A stretch of 64,000 nucleotides of DNA from Balneola sp. (GCA_002694685.1 NZMW01000004.1:554632-618631), one strand, 5' to 3'. Shown: positions 44,948 to 54,962, counted from the first letter of the stretch. Numbers and translations: made by a program. Notes: generated from the sequence alone by a model not told the origin.

Positions 44948-47320
44948 TTATTTAATCCAGTGATTCAGCATGGCTTTAACTTTATCTACAGACACAGGTT
45001 TTGAGATAAAGTCATTCATTCCTGCCTCAAGGCATCGCTCTCTGTCTTCCAGGAAAGCATTGGCGGTCATAGCGATAATGATGGGCTGTTTTTCTTGGGC
45101 TAAGTTTTTTCGAATCAGTCGAGTTGCTTCAATGCCATCCATAATGGGCATTTCCATATCCATGAAAATGAGGTTGTAATCAGTGAGTTCTAACATCTCC
45201 AGGGCCTCTTTTCCATTATTAGCAATGTCGACTTTGAGGTCACTTTTCTCAAGAATTTTTTCAATAACTTTTTGATTAAGGATGTTGTCTTCAACCACAA
45301 GTACCTTAACATGCTTATTTTCGTGAACCGATTTATCGGAGTGAATTTCGGTGCTTTCTACAGCTGTTTCCGTAGCTTTTGTCTCTTTGGCTTCTATAGT
45401 GAAATAGAATTGAGAACCTTTATCAACCTCGCTTTCAAACCAAATTTCACCTCCTAAAGATTCAACCAACTTCTTACTGATAACGAGTCCTAAACCGGTA
45501 CCGCCATGTTTTCGGGTTCTGCTGGAATCTAGCTGGGTAAAGCTCTTGAATAAACGGTTCATGTCTTTCTTAGAAATCCCATCACCCGAATCCTTGATAG
45601 AGAATTTTAGATTTCCTTTTCTATTTGAATGGGTATTTGAAATTTTATCAACCGATACGACAACACTTCCTTCATGAGTAAACTTAACGGCATTTCCAAT
45701 TAAGTTGATTAGGATCTGTTTGAGGTGAGTTTCATCCGTCATAACCAAATCAGGAATGTCGTGACTGACCTTGGTTTCAATACTTAACCTTTTATTAGTT
45801 GAAAGAGGAGTTAGCATATTCACGATTTCGTGAACCACTTTACTAACATTGACAGGCTTCAATTCCTTATCTATACCGGTAGACTCAAATTTTGAATAAT
45901 CCAGAATGTTATTCAAAATCTCCAGCAGGTTTTCCCCGCTCTTCTTGATGTGAATAGCAAAGTCCTGTTTTTCATCTTCGGAATCAGTATCCAGCAACAG
46001 CTCGGAAAGCCCAATAACTGCATTTAACGGGGTCCGAATTTCATGACTCATCGTAGAGAGAAACTGACTTTTAGCTTTTGCAGCTTCTTCAGCTTTTATG
46101 CGTGCTTTGCTCAAAGAATTTGTAAAACGGTAAGAAAGTATCAAAGACTGCAAAAAGAAAAATGAAAAGAACCCAATGAAGTTCAGCAGCAGGTTCTCGT
46201 CAAGAAGGGTGAAATACTCCAGTAGGTTATGACTGAATACAACGAATACCATGACCGTACTCGCTAGAGCAAAACCTGAACCCTCTCTTTTATTGATGGT
46301 TGCCTTAATGTATACCCATGTTATATAAGCAATGAGTAAGGGAAGGACTCCAAAAAACAAGTTAATCAGGCTGGTAAAGTAGAAGGCAGGAAAGAAAAGA
46401 GTAATCGCCGAGAGCGTGCCAAAAACTCCACTAAAAGCGTAGAGTATATACTTATTTACTTCGACTGGGTATAATTTCTTTACAAAAGCGCAAAACAGAA
46501 AGGCGGTAAAATAAAGTGAGAAATACTCGGCTTTGATGGTCAATATCCAAGGGATCTCTGGAAATAAATAATGAAGAGGGTAGAGTTCAGTGCCAAAAAC
46601 ACGGTAGCTGAAAAAGAAACAAACAGCTGCAAAATATATCATGGGCTCTTCGTGGCGCCCAAATAGATATAGTCCCAGAAAGAAGAGACCGATCATAAAG
46701 AGGCATCCGGTTAAAAGAAGGGTATAGCCAATTTCAATAGTTCGCTCTCGTTCAAGGTGTTTTGCACTCCCTAAAATAATGGGGAGCCGGATACCGCCTT
46801 TACTGTGCTTAAAGTTAGAAACCTGAAGCACAAGGTTAAGTGTATCAGAATCGAATTGATTTATTGAGACGGTTTTAGGCAGCCAGAAGGGAGTATAATC
46901 TTCGGGATTTGTGGCAACTTCGCCATTTCTGGAAACCTCAGTGCCATTGATAAACAAAGTGTAAGCGGTGTAGAGGTCAGGAATAGTTAAAGCCAGGGGA
47001 GGGTGACTTTGAGGCTTTATGATCTGTAGCGTGTATGTTGCATATCCAAAAGAGGGGAGATCGGAGTCCCTCCATAGATGTGGAAACTCTACATAGGTCT
47101 TTTTTTCAGAAGTCTGAGTTGCAGAAGGGGCCAGTAATTCATTCCAGTAGAACCCCCATTCACCATTAAGCTCTAAAGAGTTTTGAGATTCAATTTGAAA
47201 TGAGGAGAGGTCAATAACCCCTTCAGAAGCTATGGGTTGGGCACGTACCTCTTCTAATGGTAATGACAAAAGAATCAGTATACCGATACAGTTCCATAGG
47301 TAATAAATTACTCGAAGCAT
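44948..47320 (-). CDS. Hybrid sensor histidine kinase with 7TM-DISM sensor
   Basis: This 790-residue hybrid kinase begins with a signal segment, then an extracellular jelly-roll domain of the 7TMR-DISMED2 kind (about 30-185, SLELNGEWGFYWNELL), and seven membrane helices of the 7TM-DISM type (about 195-395). A coiled linker leads to HisKA with SHEIRTPLNAVIGLSELL, where His426 is the phosphoacceptor. HATPase_c carries N-box LIGNAVKFT, DSGDGIS and GTGLGLVISKKL. A C-terminal receiver domain follows, with Asp721 in IFMDMEMPIMDG and the conserved Lys in FISKPVS. No HPt protein or separate output regulator is adjacent, so its target is not evident. DISM sensors often respond to carbohydrates or other extracellular ligands. 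Confidence 0.92.
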   Translation of the reverse strand: MLRVIYYLWNCIGILILLSLPLEEVRAQPIASEGVIDLSSFQIESQNSLELNGEWGFYWNELLAPSATQTSEKKTYVEFPHLWRDSDLPSFGYATYTLQIIKPQSHPPLALTIPDLYTAYTLFINGTEVSRNGEVATNPEDYTPFWLPKTVSINQFDSDTLNLVLQVSNFKHSKGGIRLPIILGSAKHLERERTIEIGYTLLLTGCLFMIGLFFLGLYLFGRHEEPMIYFAAVCFFFSYRVFGTELYPLHYLFPEIPWILTIKAEYFSLYFTAFLFCAFVKKLYPVEVNKYILYAFSGVFGTLSAITLFFPAFYFTSLINLFFGVLPLLIAYITWVYIKATINKREGSGFALASTVMVFVVFSHNLLEYFTLLDENLLLNFIGFFSFFFLQSLILSYRFTNSLSKARIKAEEAAKAKSQFLSTMSHEIRTPLNAVIGLSELLLDTDSEDEKQDFAIHIKKSGENLLEILNNILDYSKFESTGIDKELKPVNVSKVVHEIVNMLTPLSTNKRLSIETKVSHDIPDLVMTDETHLKQILINLIGNAVKFTHEGSVVVSVDKISNTHSNRKGNLKFSIKDSGDGISKKDMNRLFKSFTQLDSSRTRKHGGTGLGLVISKKLVESLGGEIWFESEVDKGSQFYFTIEAKETKATETAVESTEIHSDKSVHENKHVKVLVVEDNILNQKVIEKILEKSDLKVDIANNGKEALEMLELTDYNLIFMDMEMPIMDGIEATRLIRKNLAQEKQPIIIAMTANAFLEDRERCLEAGMNDFISKPVSVDKVKAMLNHWIK

Positions 47321-47393
47321 TTCTCCTGGCTTTTTTAACTAAGCAGGAATGTAGGAAAAGCTATTATAAAATAGGGCTTTGTAATATTAGAAC

Positions 47394-48503
47394 TTAAGCC
47401 TGTTTAGCGCCTTCCCAGGTAAAGTTAGGATCCCCGAAGTTTTTTAGGGTTCGGTAGTGAGAAGCAACAGCTTCCCTAAAGGTTTCATGGTGATTGTAGG
47501 GGATTCCGAATTCTTTTGCTGTTTTTTCGACAATCAGGCTGATTTCCGGATAGTGAATACTGCAGACTTTTGGGAAAAGGTGATGTTCGATTTGATAATT
47601 CAGTCCACCGATAAACCATGAGAGGGGTTTGTTAGCCCTTGCAAAGTTATTAGTGGTAATCATCTCGTGGATAGCCCAGTGATTTTCAATAACGTTGTCT
47701 TCATTGGGTTCGGGATGCATAGTCTCTTCAACCACGTGAGCAAGTTGGAAAATTACCCCAAGAATAAACCCTGCAGTCAGGTGAAGGCTCATAAAACCTA
47801 TTAGCCAGTGATACCAAGTTATATCCAAAAGAATTATTGGTAATACAATGGTGTAACCATAATACAATACTTTAGTTACAATCAGCGTAACCCATTCTTT
47901 GAGCGGGTGGTTTTTATTTTCGTAAGGCCCTAATGGACTTTTAAAGAAATACCAGTAGTCTTTCACGAAAACCCAGAAAAAAGTAGCAAAGCTGTAGGCA
48001 AAGAATGCTAAAATATGCTGAAGGCGGTGAACGGCTTTATACTCAGAATGAGGGGAAAGGCGTATAAAGGCAGCCACTTCGAGATCTTCATCGTGGCCAT
48101 GAATATTCGTGTAAGTGTGGTGAATGATGTTGTGAGTGATCTTCCAGATGTAACCGTTAGCGCCCATCAAATCAAAAGTAAGGCCTAATACATAATTGAC
48201 CTTATTATTAGAAGAATAAGAACCGTGTAGGGCATCATGGGCTACAGAAAAGCCAATACCAGCCATTCCAACTCCCATAGCCACGCACAATAGCCACATT
48301 ATTCCAAGCGAAAACTGTCCGGATATGAGGAGTGCATAGGCTCCAAAATAAAGAGTAAGAAGAATTATGGTTTTGAAAACCATAGAAGCATTAGCGTGTT
48401 CGGAAAGATTATTTTCTTTGAAATACTCCTTCACCCTTGTTTTAACGGTCTTGCTAAATTCCTTGTCAATCTTGTTGTTAAATGTAACTTTCTCGACACT
48501 CAC
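47394..48503 (-). CDS. Membrane fatty-acid desaturase (acyl-CoA/acyl-lipid type)
   Basis: This 369-residue membrane di-iron desaturase resembles the front-end type group annotated as linoleoyl-CoA desaturase in Bacteroidota. Three histidine boxes are visible: HDALHG (His89, His93), HNIIHH (His124, His128, His129) and QIEHH at residues 304-308. Hydrophobic helices at about 44-86 and 206-255 flank them. No cytochrome b5 domain is fused. It lies alone between a saccharopine-dehydrogenase-like gene and a hybrid kinase. Adjustment of membrane fluidity is plausible; the regiospecificity cannot be told. Confidence 0.9.
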   Translation of the reverse strand: MSVEKVTFNNKIDKEFSKTVKTRVKEYFKENNLSEHANASMVFKTIILLTLYFGAYALLISGQFSLGIMWLLCVAMGVGMAGIGFSVAHDALHGSYSSNNKVNYVLGLTFDLMGANGYIWKITHNIIHHTYTNIHGHDEDLEVAAFIRLSPHSEYKAVHRLQHILAFFAYSFATFFWVFVKDYWYFFKSPLGPYENKNHPLKEWVTLIVTKVLYYGYTIVLPIILLDITWYHWLIGFMSLHLTAGFILGVIFQLAHVVEETMHPEPNEDNVIENHWAIHEMITTNNFARANKPLSWFIGGLNYQIEHHLFPKVCSIHYPEISLIVEKTAKEFGIPYNHHETFREAVASHYRTLKNFGDPNFTWEGAKQA

Positions 48504-48568
48504 AAAAAGCCCCTGCCATTTAGATTTTTATTGCCACTTTAAAGTAAGTAAAAATGACGGGAAATAAT

Positions 48569-49744
48569 TCATTCTAACACTTTAATATTCAAGCCCCGTG
48601 AAGTAAGCCGATCAGCTAGTTGAGTGCCGAATGCGGTTGCAGGAGTTTTAAATCCAGCTAACTTTATTGTATCCAAAGATTCAAACAAACATAAAGCGGA
48701 TTCACACAAGAAAAACACAGTAGCTTTGTTTCCGGGATCACCAGGATATGACATTTTAAGTGATACCGTTTTATCAGTCTCATCTTTTGCAATCGCTAAT
48801 AATTTGAAATAACCGTTTTCAATTTGTTCTTCAGAAGGACCTTCACCAGGGGCAGGCATGATTTTTTTCAATAAGCTTCTGAACCATTCTTTTGGTCCGA
48901 AAATGGCTATCGCTAATACAATAAATGAAACCACGAAAAATGGAATAGGGTTGTACCATTTTCCTAATGAGGAGTGCTCGCTGTAAGCAATACTTTCTGC
49001 ATAACTATTATCTTCGGAACTTTTATAGACCACTTTGGAATTGATGGCTCCCATGATAAAAGGGGCAGACCATCTCTTGATAGCAGCATCAAACCCGAAA
49101 AATTGTGCGCGATCAGGTTTATGAATTTTTTGAGAACCATTGCTTATCAATAATCTGGGATCGCTCATTTCTTTGTACTCACCAGTTTCAAACTTATTGA
49201 GCATAGTGGCAATGGTACCACCATTAAATCCACCGCTTATAGAGTAGTAGGATTTAATGCTGAGTTTTTTTGGCTCACTGAACTTCTCTGAAATAAGTAA
49301 GGCAGCCAGATCGGCCGGTACAGAATCAAAACCAGAAAAGGGGATAAGCAGAGCACCGCTTTTTATTGCGTCTTCTTCATATAGGTCCTTCATTTTTCTT
49401 ATGAAGCCTACTTCACCAGTTATATCCAGATAGTGAGTTCCGAACTTAGCACAGGCGGCAATAATTTCTTCACCGTACAAGGAGAATGGCCCAACTGTAG
49501 TAATTACAATCTTGGCCTGCTGTACTACCGTTTCAACTTGTTCTTTTATAGTGGTATCTACGATAAACTGACGATCTTTGGGTAGGGCTATCGTTTCAGC
49601 AATCCGAGAAACTTTGCTCGGGTTTCTGGCTGCGATGCCCCATTTAAGTGAATCTGGGGCATTATCGTTTAAATACTTGGCGGCTCTTTGACCCGTAAAG
49701 CCAGTTGCGCCAAAAAGAATGAGGTCGAAGGATTTATCGGACAT
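48569..49744 (-). CDS. Saccharopine-dehydrogenase-like/trans-acting enoyl reductase family protein
   Basis: This 391-residue NAD(P)-binding protein starts with a Rossmann motif, LILFGATGFTGQRAAKYL, then WGIAARNPSKV and VVITTVGPFSLYGEEIIAAC. A DITGEVGFIRKM segment fits the saccharopine dehydrogenase-like family that includes trans-acting enoyl reductases and the eukaryotic SCCPDH. A hydrophobic stretch near residues 265-285 suggests membrane association. The substrate is unknown; a role in lipid metabolism is suggested by the neighbouring desaturase but not proven. Confidence 0.85.
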   Translation of the reverse strand: MSDKSFDLILFGATGFTGQRAAKYLNDNAPDSLKWGIAARNPSKVSRIAETIALPKDRQFIVDTTIKEQVETVVQQAKIVITTVGPFSLYGEEIIAACAKFGTHYLDITGEVGFIRKMKDLYEEDAIKSGALLIPFSGFDSVPADLAALLISEKFSEPKKLSIKSYYSISGGFNGGTIATMLNKFETGEYKEMSDPRLLISNGSQKIHKPDRAQFFGFDAAIKRWSAPFIMGAINSKVVYKSSEDNSYAESIAYSEHSSLGKWYNPIPFFVVSFIVLAIAIFGPKEWFRSLLKKIMPAPGEGPSEEQIENGYFKLLAIAKDETDKTVSLKMSYPGDPGNKATVFFLCESALCLFESLDTIKLAGFKTPATAFGTQLADRLTSRGLNIKVLE

Positions 49745-49773
49745 GATAATAAGATGAAATTCATAGGTACAAA

Positions 49774-49804
49774 AAAACCCGGCCTGTAAACAGAACCGGG
49801 TTTT
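49774..49804 (-). terminator. Intrinsic terminator of the first cold-shock gene
   Basis: On the minus strand AAAACCCGG (49804-49796) pairs with CCGGGTTTT (49782-49774), followed by more Ts. Confidence 0.87.
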
Positions 49805-49822
49805 AAATTTGATTAGCTAAAA

Positions 49823-50032
49823 TTAGCTAACTCGAGAAACTTCTACAGCACTAAGGCCTTTAGGTGTTTCTTCTACGTCATATTCTACTTCCTCACCATC
49901 AGCAAGCCCCTCTTCAAATCCAAGGTTTTGAATGTTGTTGCGGTGTACAAAGATATCCTTTCCACCATTCTCTGGTTCGATGAATCCGAAACCTTTCTGA
50001 GCATCAAACCATTTAATTTTACCGTATTCCAT
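49823..50032 (-). CDS. Cold-shock domain protein (copy 1)
   Basis: This 69-residue single cold-shock domain protein binds single-stranded RNA/DNA as a chaperone. RNP1 is KGFGFIEPE near residues 13-21 and RNP2 is DIFVHRNNI near residues 26-34. It is very close to the gene at 59260-59469, with most differences in the last third. It is monocistronic with its own terminator. An untranslated leader of about 80 bases separates it from a block conserved upstream of both copies. Confidence 0.95.
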   Translation of the reverse strand: MEYGKIKWFDAQKGFGFIEPENGGKDIFVHRNNIQNLGFEEGLADGEEVEYDVEETPKGLSAVEVSRVS

Positions 50033-50391
50033 AATCGTGTTGTGTTGTATTGATTGCAGCTGAAGAGTGTTGGTTAATTTTATTAATCAAAACTGAGAAC
50101 AGCTGCTTGTTTATTGTTAGTTGTACAAACTATAGAGGGGAAACAAATACTAAACTAATGTTACTAATACTGATTCTTACCATACATTTGCATCGCCATT
50201 AATATCTTCTTTATTATAATTAACTCCAAATAAAGCATACTTAATTTAATACAGCCGTAAATGACTTCATTCATGCTAAAATTTGGACCGTGGTCTTCAT
50301 GAAAAACAATAAAGATTTACTGAATTTGACAAGAAATTCAGCTCCAGAATCACTAACTACTGTCCTTCCAGTAAACGAAATAAATTACATT
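50033..50391. other. Divergent regulatory region between the cold-shock and S10 peptidase genes
   Basis: This gap of 359 bases holds the leader and promoter of the first cold-shock gene, including the conserved block at 50114-50143, and the upstream region of the S10 peptidase. ATG codons at 50290 and 50302 are in frame with the peptidase but would create an unlikely polar extension before its signal peptide. The AT-rich stretch 50150-50290 shows no other gene. Confidence 0.5.
50114..50143 (-). promoter_or_regulatory. Conserved block upstream of cold-shock copy 1
   Basis: This 30-base block matches 59564-59593 at 28 of 30 positions. On the minus strand it contains CTATAGTTTG, close to the Bacteroidota -7 element, and ends about 80 bases before the ATG. 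It probably holds the core promoter and transcription start. Confidence 0.55.
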
Positions 50392-51894
50392 ATGCGAAAC
50401 ACCTATACTATCACGATTAGCGCACTATTATTATTGATTTCTTTGATGCCGGGTTTAGTTATGGCTCAGGAATCTAATGAACGAACTTCAAAAGTTGATT
50501 GGCAAAAAACCACAGAACATCAGGTAACCGTTAAAGGAAAAAAAGTTCCTTATACCACTACAATAGGTAATCAACCTGTTTGGGATGACTCCGGCAAACC
50601 AATCGCTTCTTTATTTTACACCTATTATGAGCGTTCTGATGTGAAAGATAAATCCCGACGGCCCTTAGTTATTTCATTTAATGGAGGACCGGGATCGGCT
50701 TCAGTTTGGATGCATATTGGTTATACAGGACCTAAAAAACTGAACATTGACAGTGAAGGGTTTCCGACTCAACCCTACGGAGTCACTGATAATCCTGAAT
50801 CTATTATAGATGTAGCCGACATAATTTTTGTGAATCCTGTTAACGTAGCTTTTTCAAGGATTTTAGATCCGGAAGTTGACAGAAGTACCTTTTTTGGTGT
50901 GAATGCAGATGTTAGTTATCTGGCCGATTGGATTAATACTTTTGTATCTCGACAGAATCGATGGCCTTCACCCAAGTATCTAATTGGAGAAAGCTATGGT
51001 ACAACGAGAGTATCAGGATTGGCAAACAGATTACAGTCTTCGCACTGGATGTTTCTTAATGGGGTGATTTTAGTTTCCCCGACCGGAATGGGAGTTGAGC
51101 GTGACGGACCTGTCGGAGATGCTACTCCATTGCCTTACTATGCAGCAACCGCTTGGTATCACGACGCATTAGGGAGCGAATTGCAGAACAAGGATTTGGA
51201 TGATATTCTACCTGAAGTTGAAGAATTCACAATCAATGAATACATACCGGCCCTTGCGAAAGGTGGTTTTATCAGTGAAGCTGAGAAGGATATGATTGCC
51301 AGCAAAGTGGCAGAGTATTCAGGCATTGATAAAGATGTTATTCTTGATCATAACCTTCGGATTTCATCATCATTTTTCTGGAAAGAGCTACTTCGTGACC
51401 AAGAATTAACCGTAGGTCGACTTGATTCTCGTTATCGAGGGATTGATCGTGAAAATGCTGGAGACCGTTATGATTATGATCCTGCGCTGAGTTCATGGAA
51501 CCATGCTTTCACACCCGCTATTAATCACTATCTGCGATCTGAACTGGGTTATGATACCGATTTACAATATTGGACTTTTGGTCCCGTGCGCCCTTGGGAT
51601 CGAAGTGGAGATAACACCGGTGAAGACTTAAGGACGGCAATGGCTGAAAACCCATTTTTACACGTTATGATCCAAGCGGGTTATTATGATGGAGGCACCA
51701 ACTATTTCGACGCCAAGTACACTATGTGGAATATGGACCCAAGCGGTAAACTTAGAGATCGTATGTCATTTAAAGGATATCGTAGTGGACATATGATGTA
51801 TCTCCGTGCTGATGACTTGGTGACTTCAAATGAAGATATTCGCGAATTCATTCTTGAATCAATTCCTGCAGAAGGAATGCCTGCTAAGTACTAA
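50392..51894 (+). CDS. Exported S10-family serine carboxypeptidase
   Basis: This peptidase S10-like protein removes C-terminal amino acids from peptides. The ATG at 50392 is chosen because it opens a clean signal peptide ending VMAQ. The product is 500 residues. The family motif ISFNGGPGSASVWMH forms the oxyanion region. The nucleophile is Ser201 in IGESYGTTRVSG. The catalytic His is in YRSGHMMYLR near the end, and the Asp probably lies in the QAGYYDGGTNYFDAKYT region. The gene is monocistronic with a strong terminator, and shares the 359-base upstream region with the first cold-shock gene. Confidence 0.92.
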   Translation: MRNTYTITISALLLLISLMPGLVMAQESNERTSKVDWQKTTEHQVTVKGKKVPYTTTIGNQPVWDDSGKPIASLFYTYYERSDVKDKSRRPLVISFNGGPGSASVWMHIGYTGPKKLNIDSEGFPTQPYGVTDNPESIIDVADIIFVNPVNVAFSRILDPEVDRSTFFGVNADVSYLADWINTFVSRQNRWPSPKYLIGESYGTTRVSGLANRLQSSHWMFLNGVILVSPTGMGVERDGPVGDATPLPYYAATAWYHDALGSELQNKDLDDILPEVEEFTINEYIPALAKGGFISEAEKDMIASKVAEYSGIDKDVILDHNLRISSSFFWKELLRDQELTVGRLDSRYRGIDRENAGDRYDYDPALSSWNHAFTPAINHYLRSELGYDTDLQYWTFGPVRPWDRSGDNTGEDLRTAMAENPFLHVMIQAGYYDGGTNYFDAKYTMWNMDPSGKLRDRMSFKGYRSGHMMYLRADDLVTSNEDIREFILESIPAEGMPAKY

Positions 51895-51918
51895 AACAGG
51901 TTAGATTAATTTGAAAAT

Positions 51919-51947
51919 TAAAGGCGCCCATTGGGCGCCTTTTTTTA
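51919..51947 (+). terminator. Intrinsic terminator of the S10 peptidase gene
   Basis: AAAGGCGCCC and GGGCGCCTTT pair around a very short ATT loop, followed by a T-run. Confidence 0.9.
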
Positions 51948-52041
51948 ATTGCCCTAAGAGGCCATTTTAGGGAGAACAAAACTCGCAAGTTTGCTACTTC
52001 CGGGTAGCAATAGCCTGATTCTCATAAACGGGACAGGCTTT

Positions 52042-52938
52042 TTAATTCACTCTTCTATATTCGCTCGGAGAAGATCCTACCTGTTCTTTAAACATCCGGC
52101 TGAAATGCTGGGGATAGTTAAAACCCAGTTCATAAGCAATCTGACTTATTGATTTGTCAGGATCAAATAACCGCTCTTTGGCAATATTGATCACTTTCAG
52201 CTGGATGTACTCTTGTGCCGATTTGCCGGTTTCCTTTTTGATCAGATCTCCAAAATAGTTGGCAGACAAATGACAGTTTTCAGCAAAATAGGCAACAGAT
52301 GGTAAGCCGATACTTTGGGGTTTCTCAGAAACAAAGTAGTCATTTAACAAGTCTTCAAACTTTTCTAAAATTCCCTGGTTGGCATTTTCTCTTGTAATGA
52401 ACTGGCGATCATAAAACCGTTCGCAGTAATTCAGAAAGAGTTCGATGTTGGAAGCTATGAGTCTCTTGCTATGCTTGTCTATGGATTGCTGCAACTCGAA
52501 ATTAATCTTGGAAAAGCAGTCTAATATGGTCTTTCTTTCATTTTCAGACAGGTGTAAGGCTTCACTTGTGTTATAGCTGAAAAAGCTATATTCACTTAGA
52601 TTCTTTCCAAGAGAAGTACCATGTATCAGATCTGGATGAAAAACTAATCCGTGGCCCATAGGCTGGTATGGCTCGGTCTTATTTTGCACATCAATGACCT
52701 GCCCCGGTGATATAAAAACCAGCGTTCCCTTTTGATAGTCGTACGTGTTTCGGCCATACGTAAGATTTCCACACTCCACATCTTTCAGCACGATGCAATA
52801 AAGCCCAAAGTACATTTTTTTACCGGTTCGTACTTCCGCTTTAGAGAAATCGATCACATTCACTAAAGGATGAGGAGTATCATGATTGTTAAAATCATTG
52901 TAGTCGCTGACGGTATTAAACCTGTATAACTGTGACAT
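52042..52938 (-). CDS. AraC-family transcriptional regulator
   Basis: This 298-residue regulator has an N-terminal cupin-like ligand domain (about 20-150; YQKGTLVFISPGQVIDVQN) and a C-terminal pair of helix-turn-helix units (about 195-295). The second carries SISQIAYELGFNYPQHFSRMFKEQVG and ends PSEYRRVN. It is transcribed divergently from the exported oxidation cluster at 53130, with 191 bases between the starts, so it is the likely local regulator of that cluster. The inducer is unknown. A small hairpin at 51991-52010 lies beyond its stop but lacks a T-run. Confidence 0.92.
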   Translation of the reverse strand: MSQLYRFNTVSDYNDFNNHDTPHPLVNVIDFSKAEVRTGKKMYFGLYCIVLKDVECGNLTYGRNTYDYQKGTLVFISPGQVIDVQNKTEPYQPMGHGLVFHPDLIHGTSLGKNLSEYSFFSYNTSEALHLSENERKTILDCFSKINFELQQSIDKHSKRLIASNIELFLNYCERFYDRQFITRENANQGILEKFEDLLNDYFVSEKPQSIGLPSVAYFAENCHLSANYFGDLIKKETGKSAQEYIQLKVINIAKERLFDPDKSISQIAYELGFNYPQHFSRMFKEQVGSSPSEYRRVN

Positions 52939-53129
52939 ATCTTATATTGTTTTGTTGATGCAAATGTAGCCATTCTCATCCCTTATTAATAGCTCTGGGG
53001 ATTCAATCAGTAATAATGGTTGGTAATTCCGTAATCGGTATAACGAGCAGCCTAAAGAATTATACTACATTGATTTGTTCTAAAAACAGGAAAATTAAGA
53101 ATGAAGATTACTATTAAATCTATGTCAAT

Positions 53130-53858
53130 ATGAGAAAAGCTACAATTCATGCAATGATCCTTTTGGCCATCTCACTGTGGACAATATCGAGTGAAACAAA
53201 AGCTCAAAATATTGCAGATGAAACTCAAAACTTAAATGAGGAGCAACAAGCTATTGTACTCATATCCGCTTATACAGCTACCGGAAATCTCGAAAATTTG
53301 AATGATGCTTTGAAGGAAGGTTTAGAAGCGGATCTTACTGTAAATGAGATCAATGAAGTCATTGTTCATCTATATGCGTATGTAGGATTTCCTCGAAGCA
53401 TCCGCGGCTTGAACACCTTTATGGATGTATTGGATGAACGGGAAGCTAAAGGAATAGAAGATGAAATGGGTCCGGAAGCCACCCCCATAAACGATGAAAG
53501 AAGTAAATACGAGCGTGGCGTAGAAACTCTGTATGAACTGACCGGCAGAGAATGGGGGCATCCCGAATCAGGCTATGGCGCTTTTGCTCCTGTCATTGAC
53601 CGGTTCCTGAAAGAGCATCTTTTTACCGACTTGTTTGAACGAGATGTATTAACGTATTTGGAGAGGGAACTGGTGACAATCTCTGCACTCAGCAGTATTC
53701 GAGGGGTAGAACCAATGCTAGGAAGTCACATGAGAATAGGTATGAATCTTGGTCTGTCAGAATCTCAGCTTGAACAATTATTCTCCATCATTGAAGAAAA
53801 TATTGGTGAGGCTGAGGCAGAAACCGGAAGAGAAATTTTGATTCAGATGAATAACTAA
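53130..53858 (+). CDS. Exported carboxymuconolactone-decarboxylase-like protein
   Basis: This 242-residue protein with a signal peptide (to about residue 25, ETKAQ) carries two CMD-like repeats. The first is near residues 40-100, with EINEVIVHLYAYVGFPRSIRG; the second is near 165-235, with LERELVTISALSSIRGVEPML. The redox CxxC of AhpD is absent, so it belongs to the gamma-carboxymuconolactone decarboxylase side of the family rather than the peroxidase side. Export of such proteins occurs in several Bacteroidota clusters linked to AraC regulators. It is first in the apparent operon. Its reaction is not known. Confidence 0.85.
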   Translation: MRKATIHAMILLAISLWTISSETKAQNIADETQNLNEEQQAIVLISAYTATGNLENLNDALKEGLEADLTVNEINEVIVHLYAYVGFPRSIRGLNTFMDVLDEREAKGIEDEMGPEATPINDERSKYERGVETLYELTGREWGHPESGYGAFAPVIDRFLKEHLFTDLFERDVLTYLERELVTISALSSIRGVEPMLGSHMRIGMNLGLSESQLEQLFSIIEENIGEAEAETGREILIQMNN

Positions 53859-53889
53859 AACAAACAATGAACTCATTAATAAAATAGCT

Positions 53890-54927
53890 ATGAAAGAAAG
53901 GAAACCGCGAATGTTTAATCTGAAATACAATATGATTGCCTTTGCACTCATATTGGTCATTGGAATATCTGTTCAAACAGCAAAAGCACAGCAAACAGAT
54001 TCATATCCCGTTGGGAGTCCACTGGGTCTGAATTCAAACGGTGAGTTTCAGCCCATTTCTTCAAATGTGAAAGTCTATGGGGCTATTTATTCTGCTGAAA
54101 GCTGCACCTATGACGCTGATCGAGGACTTATTGTGGTTCCAAATCGTGGTCAATCTCAAAATGTACAGCCCAATGACGGCTGGATTTCACTTATCAATCA
54201 TGACGGATCGGTTCATACCACAAAATGGATAGGTGTACAGAATTCCAACAGGCGCAGTAGCCTATCTCCACCTCTTGTAATCAACGACCCACTGGGTAGT
54301 ACGATCGCCGATGGTATTCTGTATTTGGCCGATCGTGATGGAGGTGCAGACCAGGATGATCCTACGGTTGCTGTAATTCGCCGATTTGATTTAGAAACAG
54401 GAGCGCCGTTAGAAGAAATAAGAATCGAAGATTCTCCTTGGATCAATGACATTGCAGTAGCTGAGGATGGAACTATTTACACCACTCAATCTGGTGATTT
54501 GGGCCAGAACCCAGATCCACAAACATGGAAAGTCTGGAAAATTTCTACTGATGGTGATATTTCAGAATTTGTGGTAGGTAATCCAATAAACGTTCCTAAT
54601 GGTATAGCAATAGATCAAGAAGGGAATATAGTGGTAGTCAATTTTGGCAATCCAAATGTACTGACTTTTTCTCCAGACGGGGAACTATTAAAAACTGAAC
54701 AAGCTGTGCAAAGCAGAGGAGACGGAATAGAAATCATGGAGGATGGGACTAAGTATATAAGCAGTGTATTTGAAGGAGGCGTTTCCCGAATTGATGCAGA
54801 TGGTTCAGTAGAGCTCATCGCTGAGAATATCCCAAGTGCTGCTTCCATGTGCTATGATTCAGACGCGAATCAACTGGTCATTCCTATGACTTCTCAAAAT
54901 ACGCTTGCTTTCATTCCTCTTGACTGA
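53890..54927 (+). CDS. SMP-30/gluconolactonase-like exported beta-propeller
   Basis: This 345-residue exported propeller has a signal peptide ending AKAQ. The second ATG at 53911 may be the real start, since it gives a shorter n-region. Blade motifs such as IADGILYLADRDGG, INDIAVAEDGTIYTTQSG, VPNGIAIDQEGNIVVVNFG and RGDGIEIMEDGTKYISS fit the SMP-30/strictosidine-synthase/lactonase group. The propeller lacks the full set of metal ligands I would look for in a classical gluconolactonase, so activity is not certain. It sits 31 bases after the CMD gene and 35 before the sugar-dehydrogenase-like gene, where a lactonase would logically act on an oxidised sugar. Confidence 0.82.
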   Translation: MKERKPRMFNLKYNMIAFALILVIGISVQTAKAQQTDSYPVGSPLGLNSNGEFQPISSNVKVYGAIYSAESCTYDADRGLIVVPNRGQSQNVQPNDGWISLINHDGSVHTTKWIGVQNSNRRSSLSPPLVINDPLGSTIADGILYLADRDGGADQDDPTVAVIRRFDLETGAPLEEIRIEDSPWINDIAVAEDGTIYTTQSGDLGQNPDPQTWKVWKISTDGDISEFVVGNPINVPNGIAIDQEGNIVVVNFGNPNVLTFSPDGELLKTEQAVQSRGDGIEIMEDGTKYISSVFEGGVSRIDADGSVELIAENIPSAASMCYDSDANQLVIPMTSQNTLAFIPLD

Positions 54928-54962
54928 TCAAAAGATAAATCAACTTCAAAACCAATAACATT

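Noticed and set aside
51991-52010. Hairpin TTGCTAC-6-GTAGCAA downstream of the AraC gene
   Set aside because: The stem is perfect but no T-run follows on either strand, so I do not call a terminator.
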